Shown here piece after piece: positions 11,276 to 23,150 of a stretch of 64,000 nucleotides of DNA (its first letter is position 1; each line of letters begins with the position of its first letter). The notes below the pieces were generated by a model, which was given only the letters and a program-made list of their open reading frames with translations, was not told the DNA's origin and did not search any database. The stretch comes from Raffaelea ambrosiae (Eukaryota; Ascomycota; Sordariomycetes; Ophiostomatales; Ophiostomataceae): assembly GCA_002778195.1 (NCBI GenBank), contig PCDI01000004.1, positions 1,310,733-1,374,732 on the forward strand, in the 5' to 3' direction. Made by a program: the position numbers and the translations under genes.

Positions 11276-14200
11276 GGTGATGCGAGAGTGGGAGGAGACG
11301 GGCAAACGAGTGGCGGCTTCTCCAAGAACGAATGACCGGAGAAGAGGAAGAAGGAGAGAAAGAAGAAGAACAAAAAAAAAAGATGAGCACACAAAGAAGA
11401 GGAAAGGCAAAGAAGCGAAAGTCGTGAACGAGAGACGAGAAAAGGCTGGAGAAGAAAGAAGATTAAGAGAGGAAACCCGGAGAGGCAGAAAGAAAGAGTG
11501 TGCGGGAAAGAAAGACGTGCTCGTAGTATCTTAGTACGGGGTACAAATAAGAGAATAAAGGTTAAGGTAAAAAATAACAATAAAAAAAAAGAGGATAATA
11601 AGGTACCCGTCTAGGCAAGACCGAGCTGAGCCAGCTGAGGGACAAAAGGGCGCCAACACAGGTACACACGTACGAGTACACTCTGCCGGGGCCAAGTTGA
11701 AAAAGCTTTGGTGGCAAACCACCGCAGGCGAGAGAGGGCAGGAGCGATGGAGATTCGCTGGTGGATCCCCTATTTTTTTTTTCTTGGTTTGCTTGTCCTG
11801 CCTTGTCGAAGCTTAGTTTCCTAGTTCGAAACAACACCAGCACACACACACACACACAAGCGGAGACCTGCAGGGGGGGCCGGCGGGCAGCAAGCAGCAC
11901 AAACCCAGACTGGGAAGGAGCGACTGGGCGGGATGATAAGCGCGACGCGTTTTGGTTGAAGATCGATCAAGGTGCAAAACGGAAGGCAACAAGAGCGAAT
12001 AGAGAGTGAAAAGCACGAACGAGAAGAGCCCAAGGACAGGCCCAACCAACAGACATTAGGAAAGAGCAAACAAAACAGGCGAGCAGAAACGAAATGAGAC
12101 AGCGGTAGTAACAGCCAAGCAAGCGACCCATGGATGGTGGTGTCGATGGCTGGTGGTGGTCAATTTTGGGGGGGGCTCAATTGGCCGGTCAATGGTGGCT
12201 CACTAATTTGCTGATATCGAAAGTTGGTCAGCGTTTTGCTTTGCCGGTTTGTTGCCTCCCCCAAATTCTACGAACAGAGAAGGAAGAAGAAAAGACACGA
12301 CCGCGCCGCGCTACTGCGTAGTGTGACAAGTACGGAGCAACTACTATGTATTCCTTTTGCTTTTTTTTTTTTTTCCTCATGTCCACTCGATGAGTAGCGG
12401 TCCTGGCCGGGTCTGGGAATATCTGGGCACGCCTTGCTTGGCTGGTCCTGAATAGAAATCCTGCGTGCTGGGTAGTACACGTACTCGTACTCTCGGCTGC
12501 CCTTGCACCAACCCTGTCCTCTTTGTTTCCTTTGGCTGGTCCCCCAGTCTCGACTCCAAAGAGTAATCGCCCGTTCTGAGTGGTCAATCAATCTGCAAGA
12601 TGCGGGGCCCAACAAGGTGGCACGGAATGACAAGAGTCGATTTTCTCCTTGCCGAGCCAACACTTTTCAGGCACAGCCTCATTATCTTTTACTTTGTAAA
12701 TTTCCCTCTCCCTTGAGTGGGAGGGAAGCGCGAAGACACAATTTGGAACTTGCTGAACTGAGTGTTACGTTTTTCAAAGGATGGTTCCCGTACTCGTACA
12801 CACACACACACACACGTACACGCAGTATTAGCAGTACACCATTGCAAGTGCATGCAAAGTACACCACGCAGCGCGCCCTTCGTTCGTGGCCGGCCTTCCT
12901 ATCTGGCCACGCTCGGGCCAATACGAGCTTTCTGTGCATCGCAGGATGAAGACTGCCTATCTTGCAGTTGTGATAGTCGCTTCTCCTTGTGCCATCGCCG
13001 ATAGGTACGACATTTCACAGAAGCATTTCGCAGAAGTACTATGTACCCCACAGGAAAAGAAAAAAAAACAGGCGCATACTCCAGCGGCATTCGAACAACG
13101 CAGCACACCCACCATCTTTTCTCTGCCGCAACTACCCCCCTAGTCTGTCAGGGAATGAAAGGGGAGATTCAGATTGATAGATAGGGGTTTGCGTCTCACC
13201 AAATAGGAAGCCATCGGGGCCGGCGACTAACTAGTCAGTGGTTCACACCGCAGTAGGAGAAGGCCAGTCGTCGCCAAATCAGAATGAGCAAACCGCGAAT
13301 TGTCGTGCAGAGTCGTGCAGACATCTAGAACTTGCATGCATGGAAGATAGACGAGAAAAAAAAAGGAATTCGCACACACAAGACATGCAGAGATTGCTCG
13401 TGCGCCGGGGAATTGGCCACTTGACACAAAACGACCATGTTTTCTCTTGTCTTTGTTTCCAACGTTTGAAAGAGTTGACAAGCTGCAAACAGACAGTTAA
13501 TTTTTCCTTTCCAGAAGCCAGGTTTGCCCTGCCGTGTGAGCCTTTGACAAGTCCTTCCCGCGTCCCAGGACCCTGGTCCAATGCCCGTCTCCTTCAATTC
13601 CCCCACAGCTGCGTCAGATTAAAATTGCCCTCCTTGGCGTCTAGCTTACCGGGTACAAACTACAGGGTTCTACAGCACCTACAGGCTACAGGGAATACAG
13701 GGTATTATCAGCTCGCCTAAACCTGTCACGTGGTGGGTCTTATTTCGGTGATCGTCCACAAGTGAACGCCAGCAGGCCATAAACGACGTCACTTATTCAA
13801 CATTGGCAAAAGTCAAGACTAGGTCAAGATTTTTGGAATATTGACAAGAGATCTCTGAGAGGGTCTGAGGAGAGTCTTTGCTTTTTTTTTTTTGTTCCTG
13901 TTGCATCCAGATCTCCTTTCTCCACGTTTTGCCCCTCCTCCTTTTTACACGAATGTTTATGCCAGGAACCACAAAGAATGACGAAAATACAGAACCAAAA
14001 AAAAACGGAAGATAATTCTTGGAAACAAAAAGAAAAAAAAAAAGACAAAAAAGGGGCCCGTCCAACTCCGTTGTGAGATATCTCAACAAAATACAATCCC
14101 TTCCCGTTATCCCTTCCCGTCCTTCTAATCAATCGCACGCGCCAACTCCCTTTTTTTCTGTAGTTATAGGTTGTTCTTCCAGTATTCGTTTGGTCTGTCG

Positions 14201-14400
14201 TCGGATGTTTGTGTGCACTTCCATGGCGTTTCAACATCATCCCGTCTCATTTTTGTCTTTGTGCAACTCTTTGTGTGACTCTTTGTACCGGATTCGTGTG
14301 AAACGCGAGCGTCAAGCGTCCATGTTTGTCGCCCAGGCTCGTCTTTCAGGCTACACATGGAGTATTAGCAAAGGGGAAACTTGTTTCTGTTCGTACAAAA
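11276..14400. other. intergenic region upstream of the GH72 gene
   Basis: About 3.1 kb. The first 260 bp are purine-rich on the plus strand, a pyrimidine-rich leader for the minus-strand GH72 gene. Three copies of the GTACGAGTAC motif lie here (11670-11679, 12481-12490, 12790-12799), with two TACTATGTA sites (12342-12350, 13037-13045) and a CA repeat near 12798-12814. A possible small secreted protein (12946-13143) is listed separately. The remainder shows no supportable coding signal. Confidence 0.5.
12946..13143 (+). CDS. possible small secreted protein (weak candidate)
   Basis: An ATG-started frame of 65 residues begins MKTAYLAVVIVASPCAIA, which reads as a signal peptide (Lys after Met, hydrophobic core, AIA before a likely cleavage site). 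The rest is short, Lys/Gln/Pro-rich and has one further Cys. There is no recognised domain, no clear intron and no neighbour that supports it. It could be a chance frame, or a first exon whose splice site I did not find. Confidence 0.2.
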   Translation: MKTAYLAVVIVASPCAIADRYDISQKHFAEVLCTPQEKKKKQAHTPAAFEQRSTPTIFSLPQLPP

Positions 14401-16626
14401 TCAAATACGAAAAAGGACCGTTGCATTTTGTGTGTGTTTCCCATTACCTGCATAGACTGGGGCATTCCAAGGTTGCCTCACCTTGTCTCGGATCTGCAGA
14501 TTGCGAATTGCCTGCAGCCCGTCGGTAAGGTCGTATCCTGCTCCCGTTCCAGGTCCAGTTCCAGGTCTTGTTCCAGCAGTCGCAAGGGCAGCAGCACTAA
14601 TACTGCCACCGTCATTTGGTGTGCTCCCGCCACTGCTTCGGCTACCCCGAACGCTCCGTCCGATGCTGCCGCTCGCGCTGCTGCCCGCATGGCTCTCTGC
14701 CCGGCTGTCCGACCGTCCATGCCGGCTAACACGTCCGCTGCTGCTCCGCTTCGAGCCGGAGATGGACATCACCGTCGGGTCCGCGTACGTCCCACCGGCC
14801 TGCATGAAATAGTCCGCCGGTGGGCTGCTTGCCATGCCGCTGATGCCACCGCTGCCGCCGCCGTTGGGCATGGTTGTCGGAGACAGGGCACTGGGACTAG
14901 TCGCGTAATTCGCCCCTGCAGATGCTCCTGCCGTCATGGCTGTGTTCGCGTAGCTCGTATTGAGCTTCAAACTGCCCATACTGTAGTAGTCCCAGCCGTT
15001 GTACTGGTGCACGCAGTGCGGCTCCGCGATGCCACAGTTGTCCCGCAGAATCTGGTACATGCGTGCCTGCACGTCGTATGCCGAGGGCCGCTCGCTCGCA
15101 TGCAGTGACAGCATGCGTTCCACTACGTGCAGCATGGGCGCCACGCCGCCCAGCGTCAAGTCGTCCTTCTTCTTGCTTGCAGCATCGCGCGCCAGGCCGG
15201 TCATCCAGCTCTCCACTTGCCCCAAGTTCTTGTGGAACGAAGAGTCCAGGACTGCGCCGCCACGGCCGGGCGTCTTGTGCTTGGCGGCCCGATGGGTAGC
15301 AAAGGACCGCGTTTGCCGCTTCATCATGAAACTCAGCAGCTCAAGGATGACGCATCCCAGGGAGAAGACGTCGGCGGCCTGCGGATTGAGCTGGGGATTG
15401 GGTGCCGACAGCGCTGCTGCTGGTGTACCACGATTGATGGAAAAGGACGAGGAGGTGCTGTAGGCGAAGCCGTTCACAGTCTCGGGTGATGCCGACAAGC
15501 CCGCCAAACTGCCACCCGTGGCATATCCATACGTGGATGTTGCCCGGCTGGCATCTCCGTTCAGCGTGTTCTTGCGGCTTCCGCTGCCCGATGGACGATA
15601 CCACTGCTCGGGCGCGGCATAGTCATAAGACTCCTTATCAAACGATGCCTTGTCTGTCGCCGAGCCCGACATTTCCGAACCAAAGCGGGCCAGGTCGGAA
15701 AAGAAAATGTGGTTGTCGTTGTTGAGGAGCACTGTCGAGGGCTTGATGTTGCCGTGCGACAGCCCGTGGCTGTGCATGAAACACAGCGTGTCCACCAGAC
15801 AGAGTATCCAGTTGAAGAGGAGCTGCCGCCGGTCCTTCTTGGCCAGGTTCTTGACGGACGACGGTGTCGTGGCCAGCAAAGACTTGATGCTGCCGTCGCT
15901 GGGCGGCGTGAACAGGACATAACCATAGCCGCGGTGGACATAGGATGCAAAGTAGGACACCAGGTGGTCATTCTGTAGGTTGCGAATGCTGTTGACTTCG
16001 GCCTGGAAGTCTTCGAGCGTGAAATACCCCTGGCCGTAGCCGGACCCTTCTGAAGGCGCCAGTGGGATCTTGCGCCGAGTCAAGACAAGGCCCGGGTAGT
16101 TGGGCAGCACGACCCGGTCGCCGTGGCTGTTGCTGCTGCTTCCCGTCGCAACACCCGTGATGCTGCCCTTGGTGCTCTTAAGGCTGCTGCTGCTGCCGCC
16201 GCCGCCCGGCCGCTTATCCACGGTGTCGATGGGTACAACTTCCATGTCCATGTAGATGGCATGGTCGGCCTTTTCGAGGGGGCGCAGCAGGTAGTAGAAC
16301 TGGCGACCGTAGAACTTGCGGTCCATGCGTTCGTCCCGAGTTGGGGTCAGGGCGAGGCGCTCGACATGCTCATAGGCAATGGGCAAGTCCTCGTCGTCCC
16401 ACGAGTCGTCGATGATGCCGAAGATCTGATCAGGTACGCCGAGGTCGACAAGGATCAGGAAGATCTTCTTGGCCTTCTCGTCGATCCATTCCCAATATGT
16501 GCCATCGGTGAGGCCATCGCCAAAGCCCAGGGGTTGGTCCAGGCGCGCAATCTCCTCGGGCAGCAGCTGCGAGCACACAAACTGCCGCGTGACTGCCCGC
16601 TCAATGCGGCTGTCGTCCCACCACAT
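14401..16626 (-). CDS. fungal protein kinase-like protein, probable pseudokinase
   Basis: An uninterrupted frame of 741 residues starts at the ATG at 16626. Residues 1-140 form a conserved-looking N-terminal region with no motif I can name. The kinase-like domain spans about residues 175-560. The beta3 Lys is in TRRKIPL (K186) and the helix-C Glu is at about 210. The catalytic loop reads SHGNIKPSTVLLN (291-303), so the HRD Asp is Asn (N293). The metal-binding loop reads FFSDLARFG, keeping the Asp (D311) but losing DFG Gly. Ser/Gly-rich sequence follows. Loss of the catalytic base suggests weak or no phosphotransfer; the Lys and Asp kept could still bind nucleotide. The 3' end is uncertain: a GTGAGG donor sits at the IRDK codons near 14482, so the last 26 residues may be intron. 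TA and GT repeats abut the start codon. Confidence 0.75.
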   Translation of the reverse strand: MWWDDSRIERAVTRQFVCSQLLPEEIARLDQPLGFGDGLTDGTYWEWIDEKAKKIFLILVDLGVPDQIFGIIDDSWDDEDLPIAYEHVERLALTPTRDERMDRKFYGRQFYYLLRPLEKADHAIYMDMEVVPIDTVDKRPGGGGSSSSLKSTKGSITGVATGSSSNSHGDRVVLPNYPGLVLTRRKIPLAPSEGSGYGQGYFTLEDFQAEVNSIRNLQNDHLVSYFASYVHRGYGYVLFTPPSDGSIKSLLATTPSSVKNLAKKDRRQLLFNWILCLVDTLCFMHSHGLSHGNIKPSTVLLNNDNHIFFSDLARFGSEMSGSATDKASFDKESYDYAAPEQWYRPSGSGSRKNTLNGDASRATSTYGYATGGSLAGLSASPETVNGFAYSTSSSFSINRGTPAAALSAPNPQLNPQAADVFSLGCVILELLSFMMKRQTRSFATHRAAKHKTPGRGGAVLDSSFHKNLGQVESWMTGLARDAASKKKDDLTLGGVAPMLHVVERMLSLHASERPSAYDVQARMYQILRDNCGIAEPHCVHQYNGWDYYSMGSLKLNTSYANTAMTAGASAGANYATSPSALSPTTMPNGGGSGGISGMASSPPADYFMQAGGTYADPTVMSISGSKRSSSGRVSRHGRSDSRAESHAGSSASGSIGRSVRGSRSSGGSTPNDGGSISAAALATAGTRPGTGPGTGAGYDLTDGLQAIRNLQIRDKVRQPWNAPVYAGNGKHTQNATVLFRI

Positions 16627-19600
16627 TGCGTGTGTGCGCGTGTGTGTCTACCGAGTATGTATATATATATATGTGCGTGTGTGTGTGTGTGTGTGTAAAA
16701 GAACGGGTGGCTATAGTACAAGGGAGCCGACTGCAGGCGTGTGCAAGGCTCGTAGCGTGTGAGCCCGCACCAATCAGGCACCGGGTTTGCTGGGGTGTGA
16801 GCCAGAGAGCGTTGACTTCTGGGCAAGACACGGCGCGAGACGCATGTAACTCAGAGGGGATCCCGAGAAAGACGCGAAATGCGAGAAACCGAAAAAGCGA
16901 GCCTGGCCGGGGTGGGCGGAAGATAGGAGAAATTGAGTAGGGAGGCAGATACGAGCAGAAAGTGTGATGATGTGCAGGGAAAGGGGAAAAAGAAGGGGGA
17001 AGGAGGAAAGCAGCAACAAGGAAGGGGAAGTTATAAGGTTATCTAGGTGTCAGGAAAGCAACGTGATCCTGCGAGCGGAGGGTGTGTGAGAGGATCTCCA
17101 GCTCAGCCAACCGTTGAGATGCTGTTATCATGGTCAGCCAGAAAGGGAAGGGGGGGGGGGGGGAGCACACGCCAGAGCGATACACCAGCTCCCAGAAAGT
17201 CCCCCGCCAGCTCAGTTCAGCGGACACGCCCGTTGGGATGTATCCAAGCAGGACAAAATGGAAAAAAAAGCGAAAAGTTGAGACGACAACGACGGCTGGA
17301 AGACGGCGTGCGATATCAGAGGCATCTGATGGCTCGCGATGGCCAATGAGAAGGGCAAGGCTTTCATGCGAGCACTGTTCACCAGCGAGGCCTGGCGCAG
17401 GAAGCAAGGTTGACGAGAAGCACAGACGCGTGGGATCAGCGTCGAGAGGCAGGAGGGAGGGCGGCTCCCAGCGAGGCGTAGGCTGGTCTTGGCTGGGACA
17501 CCAGTGGAAGGGTAGGATACTTGGGTTGGGACGAGGACGTCGACGCCCATGCACAGCAGCGGAGGCGTGGCGTCGACCCAGCACAGGGCAGATACATTCC
17601 CGGGAGCGGCGCGGCGGACCCAAGGGGGGGGGGCGTGGAGCAGATGGGTGAGCCAGCGAGGGTGTGCATCGAATGGTGTCCCAGTTTCCTATCAGTTGTG
17701 GATGCATACATAGTATTAGTGGTGGCACCTAAAAAGATGGATGGCATTTTCGCTGGACTTTTTCGAATGATTTTTGTTCGTTCGCCTTTTTATCCTGTTG
17801 CCCTATTGTCCCTCGCCGGCCGCTCCTCGCACAGTAGGAGCGATCCAGCGCGCCTGCACATCGTACATTTGCTATGTACGTCGGGAAGGCGTGCCGGCCG
17901 CTGCTTCTGTATCGAGACCAAGGGTTGCTGTGTCGAAGTGTGTGGTCAAACTTTGACTAGACCGGTTGGCACACGCGGCCGCTGATTGGCTGGCCGACAC
18001 TTAGAGATAAACCCGAGATAAGGGAACACAAGGCGATTTGGTGCTGTGCTGTGGCACAACCGGCCGCTTTCCCTTTTTCTGGCATCCCGCGTTTCCCCAG
18101 CAGAAAAGCAACCCCTGGCATGGTGGGGAGCAAGGACAAGAGGGTCCCTCCGCTAGGAGAAAAGGTCGCGGTATCGTTGATGGCGGACAACGGCCCGTTG
18201 GGCGTTGTGTCTCGTCTTCCCCAGGCAAAAGAGTGGCATCCATCCATCCACATATACCCAGCCCAAGGCAAGGGGAGCGGCCGTTCGCATAGAGTTTGAG
18301 CCGCATGGCAGCGCAGCGTCTGCACGACCACAGTGCCTGTGCCAGCCCTGGTATTCATTACGTACGCAGGCGCCCTGCCAGTGGACAGCCAGCCGACGGC
18401 AACGGCGACGGCAGTGGGCCGGCGCGAGCAGCTCCAGCCAGGCCCCAACAGCCAGCAACAGCCACCAGTACGAGCAACTACTGGTTCACCACGACAGACT
18501 ATGCAACCAATACCGCCTGCCACTTGTTCTTTTCGTGACGTCGTGTGTCTGGTCTCGCATGGTCGCGGCTCTCCGCGCAACGTCTGGAGAGCGCCGCATC
18601 CCCCCATATTGTTCCCCAATTCCTGCTGGGCGTGGGGTGACAGCTAACCTGCTAACCAGTTACAAAGTACCATGTAACTACATAGTATGTAGGACTGCAC
18701 TACATACACACATAGTACTACTTAGCACTCCGTATCGCTTCTCCCCACCTCGGTGCGTGTGTGCCTGTTCTTGTTCCCGGCTGCCATCTCTGCTCTGTTC
18801 CCGCCTCTTTCCGTCCGCGACGACCAAACACCTTTTTCCTTGAACGGCCCCCCCGAACAGCCCTATACTCGTTTCGAAGACAACTGCAGTGATCGGCAGT
18901 CCAACTTGTCTCTCCTGGCCAGGCCGTCGCTCCTGTGATATGATTTTGATATTAAGCGTCGAAACTAAATAAGAAAAAAATGGAAAAAATAGAATAGGAA
19001 AAGAGAGAAACGAGCGAACGAGAGAGCGTATGCTTGTCTAATGTCCCATCTCATCACGGCTCAAATTGAGAAGGAGAGAGATGGGGGGGGGGGTTCCTTC
19101 CTGGCCAAATGCAACCTGCCAAACCGAGATAAAATAGCGATGTACCCTCGCCGGTGTGAGCTGCATATGTACCGCATGTAGGCTTCAGCTGGGCAGTATG
19201 TGACCTGTGTGTGTCTTTTCGTGTGTCCCATGTGTGTCCTGTGTAGCCACCATGCATGTCTATCTCTCGCACTTTTCTAACCATCGCCATACTCGTCCGT
19301 TTCGGGGTCTTGGCATCGGTTGCATATTCATATTTCGTCTCTGATAACAAAACAAGGAAAATGGGACATGGAAGCGTCATGGGGGGCAAAGATAGGCTGT
19401 CGGCTCCGAAGGGGACGGGACAGAAAGGACGGACAATGCATTGTCACGGAGAATCGTTATCAAGGAAAGTAATAAGCCCCGGCAAGCAGGGCAACGGGTA
19501 GTGAAGGAGGTAGGATGGTAAGATGCCATGCATTCAATTGATTGTTTATTTTTTTCTGCCTTCCCTTTTTTGTATCAAACACTTACCACAAGGCTTTGGA

Positions 19601-19784
19601 TGAAGCAGTTACTCCTCACCGAGAGCCCGAAGTGCACGCGTTTTTCTTTTTGCGTCCCCTTGTCTATGGATACAACCAGCAAGCTGAAATAGCAAACGTG
19701 AAAACAATGAAAGAGAAGATGAAAATAAAACATGCCCAATGAAATAGATGAAACAATAAACGAGAGAAACAACCACATCCCCCC
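16627..19784. other. intergenic region upstream of the pseudokinase gene
   Basis: About 3.2 kb between the pseudokinase start and the 3' end of the cysteinyl-tRNA synthetase gene. It holds a TA/GT dinucleotide tract (16658-16696), a G run (17150-17162) and TACATAGTA motifs (17707-17715, 18679-18687, and an 8-bp core at 18710-18717). A 229-codon minus frame (17039-17728) lacks any recognisable domain. I see no supportable gene. Confidence 0.5.
16658..16696. repeat. TA/GT dinucleotide microsatellite
   Basis: A run of TA units passes into GT units about 30-70 bp upstream of the pseudokinase start codon, probably within its promoter or 5' UTR. Confidence 0.9.
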
Positions 19785-22509
19785 TCAAGCCTTGCCAAAC
19801 TTTTCCAGATATGACTCGTGCAGCTTCTTCTGCCGGTCCCACTCCTTCTTCAGCTTCTTCTGCTGCGTCTTGGGCACTTCGCTGCCATCCGCCAGCTTCG
19901 TCGGCAGGCCGTCGGTATCCCACGCCTGGTACGCCTCCGACCCGCGGAACAGCTCCTGCGGCGGCACCTTGGCCTTGGCCCACTTCTCCTCCTCGGCCTT
20001 TTCGCGCGCCCGCTGCGCCTCCTGCTTGAGCCGTGCCTTCTCTGCCGCTGCCGCCGCCTTCTCCTCCCGGGCTGCCACCAGCTTGGCCACTGGCACAAAC
20101 TTGACCAGGCTGGGGCGGTCCGGCTGGTCGTCCAGCTGCACGCCCAGCTCCACCAGGTCGTAGTCGCGCACCCGGTCGCTCAGCGCCAGGATCGCGCCCT
20201 TCTTCGCCTTGTCCGCCGCCGACAGCGTGCCCGCCACCCGCCGCAGCTCATCGCGCAGCCCCGACACCGCCCGCACATATGGCAGCGCCAGCCGCTCCAC
20301 GTCGCGCTCGCCGCTCTTCTCCAAGGCGGCGAAGTCGGCGTCCGGCTGCGACGCCGCGCTGCCGCTCAGCAGGGCCTCCACGGACGGCTCGGACAGCTCC
20401 AGCGCCGCCACGTCCGCCCGGACCTTGGAAAGCACCGCTGCGTACGGCTTCACAGCCGTCTCCGGATCGACGTCAGCTGCCGTCGTCGGGTTCGCCGGGC
20501 CCCAGCCGATGCTGCTCTCGTAAGGTGGCTCTGCATTCGGATCCAGGCCCCAGATGCCCACGATCTTGGTGACCCACCGCGCCGCCGCCTCGATCGGTGC
20601 CAGGTCCGCCTTGGGATCGCTCATGGCGACGTTGGCGTTGCGCACAAGCCGCAGGATGACCTGCATGGCCGCCGGGGTATCAAATGAGTTGCGCAGTGCG
20701 GTATCCAGGTCCTTCTTGGCCTGCTCGAGCTCCGCTGCAAGCCCAGTCGCGGCCTTCTCGTCTTGGAGGGACAGTTTCTGCACGCCATTCGAGATGGCGC
20801 CAGCCTCGGCCAGTCTGGCCTTGATGTTTGTAAAAAAGTTCTACTCTTGTTAGTCTGGGTGCTGAAAGATGACAACGTCCAAGCTGGAAGAACAGGGCGG
20901 AAAAAGAACCTACGTCAAGAGAGTTTTCCCAGCCGACAGCCTGCTTCCGCATGTCGGGAGAGATCTCCAGGCCGTCGTTCCACCGGCTCAGCATAAACAC
21001 AATGCGCATGCTGCGCGCAGTGTACGTGGTGTGGAGGGCGTCCTGGATGGTCTGGAAGTTCTTGAGCGACTTGGACATCTTGGACCCGGCGATCGACAGG
21101 TGGCCCATGTGGAAAAAGTACCGCACCCAGCTGTGCTCGCCCTCGCCGGCCCGGTAAAAGTAGGCCTCGCTCTGCGCCAGCTCGTTGTCGTGGTGCGGGA
21201 AGGCCAGGTCGATGCCGCCGGAGTGGATGTCCATCTGCTCGCCCAGCTTGTCCGACGCCATGACGGAGCACTCAATGTGCCAGCCGGGCCGTCCGTCGCC
21301 CCACGGGCTCGGCCAGTACGGCTCGCCCGGCTTGGACTTCTTCCACAGCGCAAAGTCGCCCTGCCGGCGCTTGCCCGCAAGGCTCTTCGACAGAGATCCC
21401 TCGCCCTCCTCCTGGAGGGCCTTGTCGTTCTTGCTCTCGGGCCGCAGCCGCGCATATGTGTTGCCCGCCTTCTCAAAGGCGTCAATGTCAAAGTACACCG
21501 ACGAGTTGGCCTCGTACGCAAAGCCGTTCTTGATGATGCCCTCGATGAAGGACACAATCTTCGGCACGTACTCGGTCACGCGCGTCACGGCGTCGGGCCG
21601 CAGAACATTGAGTGCGTCCATATCGTCCGTGAACGCCTTCTCCATCTCTTTCGTCAGGTCCGTGAACATGGTCTGGTCGCTGGTGTCGATCGTCTCCTTG
21701 TAGAGCGAGTCGAGGTACGGCAGCAGTGTCTCCTCGGCGTCGTCAAACACCGTGCCTTCCCGCAGACCCTTGGCAGCCGAATCGGCGTTGGCGAGGTGCA
21801 TCTTGACCTTGGCCTCGGCGTCGCCCGGCTTGCCTTCGCCTGTAATTGTGCTGCCCGCCAAGACAGCGCCGTAGGCGGCATCTCTCCGCTCGGTGTAGTT
21901 GTTCTCGTCGAGGGGTGCTGCGTCGGAGAGCAGCAGCGGCAAATTCGACTCGGCATAGGCCTGGAAGGCGGCCGAGCCAAGCTTGTGCAGCTCGTCGGCT
22001 GTGTAGGTCTTCTTTTTCTCGAGGTCGTACAGACGCTTGCGCCGCGCCTTGATGATGATCTTGTCGTCGACGTCGGTGATGTTCATGATAAAGTTGACCT
22101 TGTAGCTGAAGTAGTCCCGCAATATGCGGCGAATGACATCGGTGGACACATAGTTGCGGGCATGGCCCATGTGGCTGAGATCGTAGACCGTCGGCCCGCA
22201 CGAGTACCACGTCACGACTCCATCCTTCTTAGTCGCAAAGGGCACTGGTGTGCCGGGGTTGAGGGAGTTGAAGACGGCAATGCCGTCCGAATTGGTGGTT
22301 GCACTTCCCGTGGCCATGGTGGTGTGTGAAGGACAGCAGCAATGGCGCACAGGGAACTGGCCGTGTCTGAAAAGAGAAGCTCTGTGATCTCGTGGTCGCT
22401 GAAGCTTCCCGAGCAAAAGTGGTGATACTGCCGTGCGGGGCAAGAATGAGGCGGTAGACTGCTTTAGTAGCCTCCGGACGACTGCTGGTGAGGACCCTGG
22501 AAGGTGCAT
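19785..22509 (-). CDS. CRS1: cysteinyl-tRNA synthetase
   Basis: Exons 22509-20914 and 20840-19785 (73-bp intron) give 883 residues from the first ATG or 819 from the ATG at 22317. The class I signature appears as SHMGH in the first catalytic segment (YSCGPTVYDLSHMGHARNY) and as SKMSKSLKNF in the second. The zinc-binding Cys and His residues are present in SCGPTVYD, WHIECSVM and HHDNELAQSE. The C-terminus is a Lys/Glu-rich helix typical of eukaryotic cytosolic enzymes. It charges tRNA-Cys with cysteine using ATP. Residues 1-64 before the second Met are rich in Arg, Ser and Leu with almost no acid, like a mitochondrial presequence, so one gene may serve both compartments. Confidence 0.95.
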
Positions 22510-23150
22510 TCAGCTCATCCAGAGGTGTGTGCGTCACCGTGGGCAGGAGTGGGAGCGTGGGCGCAAGGCGTGGCAGCAAAGGCGATGACTCGTCGTCTCG
22601 GGTGAATCACAAAATTTCAGTGATAGATTGCTCCTCTGCCCGCTTGCGCCAGGCGTTGGTCTAGAACCCCGCAAAATGGCACAATCTGCCCCAGCTGTCG
22701 GGCTTTTGATGATCCATCCGAGACAGGGCGGTGTGGTGCAACTTCCAGGCCCGAATTTGCACCGGAGGCCCTGTAAATTTGCCATTCTGCCCACTGAGAC
22801 ACATTTCTGGCACGTAGCTATTAAAGCATCTCTTATATGACTCCTCTGTTTTCTCATGCTCTTATTCGCGCCTCACCCATGACTCTTCTGGCCACCTTCG
22901 CGTATTCACTAACTAATTCCAAAAGCCCAATTTATTGGTATATTGTTTTACATATGCCCAAACAGCCGCTATGCAATCTAACTAACTCGTTACCCAAAGC
23001 CCAGCCGTTTGGCATTCCAATCTTCCAACACTCCTTTTTGCCTTTTCCTGCTTTTGGTTGAGTCTTAATGGATAAAAATGCGTCTTAAGTCGTTACAACA
23101 ATTACACGTGGCTCAGCTGCCAGCAGCCGTCCAACAATACACATGACGGC
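22510..23150. other. intergenic region, tRNA synthetase 5' flank
   Basis: About 640 bp between the synthetase start and the short-chain dehydrogenase stop, both on the minus strand. The half nearer the dehydrogenase is AT-rich. No gene or named element is visible. Confidence 0.5.

Noticed and set aside
17039..17728. 229-codon minus-strand frame
   Set aside because: It lacks any recognisable motif, spans simple repeats, and its composition matches the surrounding non-coding DNA.
20869..22329. 486-codon frame antisense to the tRNA synthetase
   Set aside because: Shadow of a well-supported gene with intact active-site motifs on the opposite strand.
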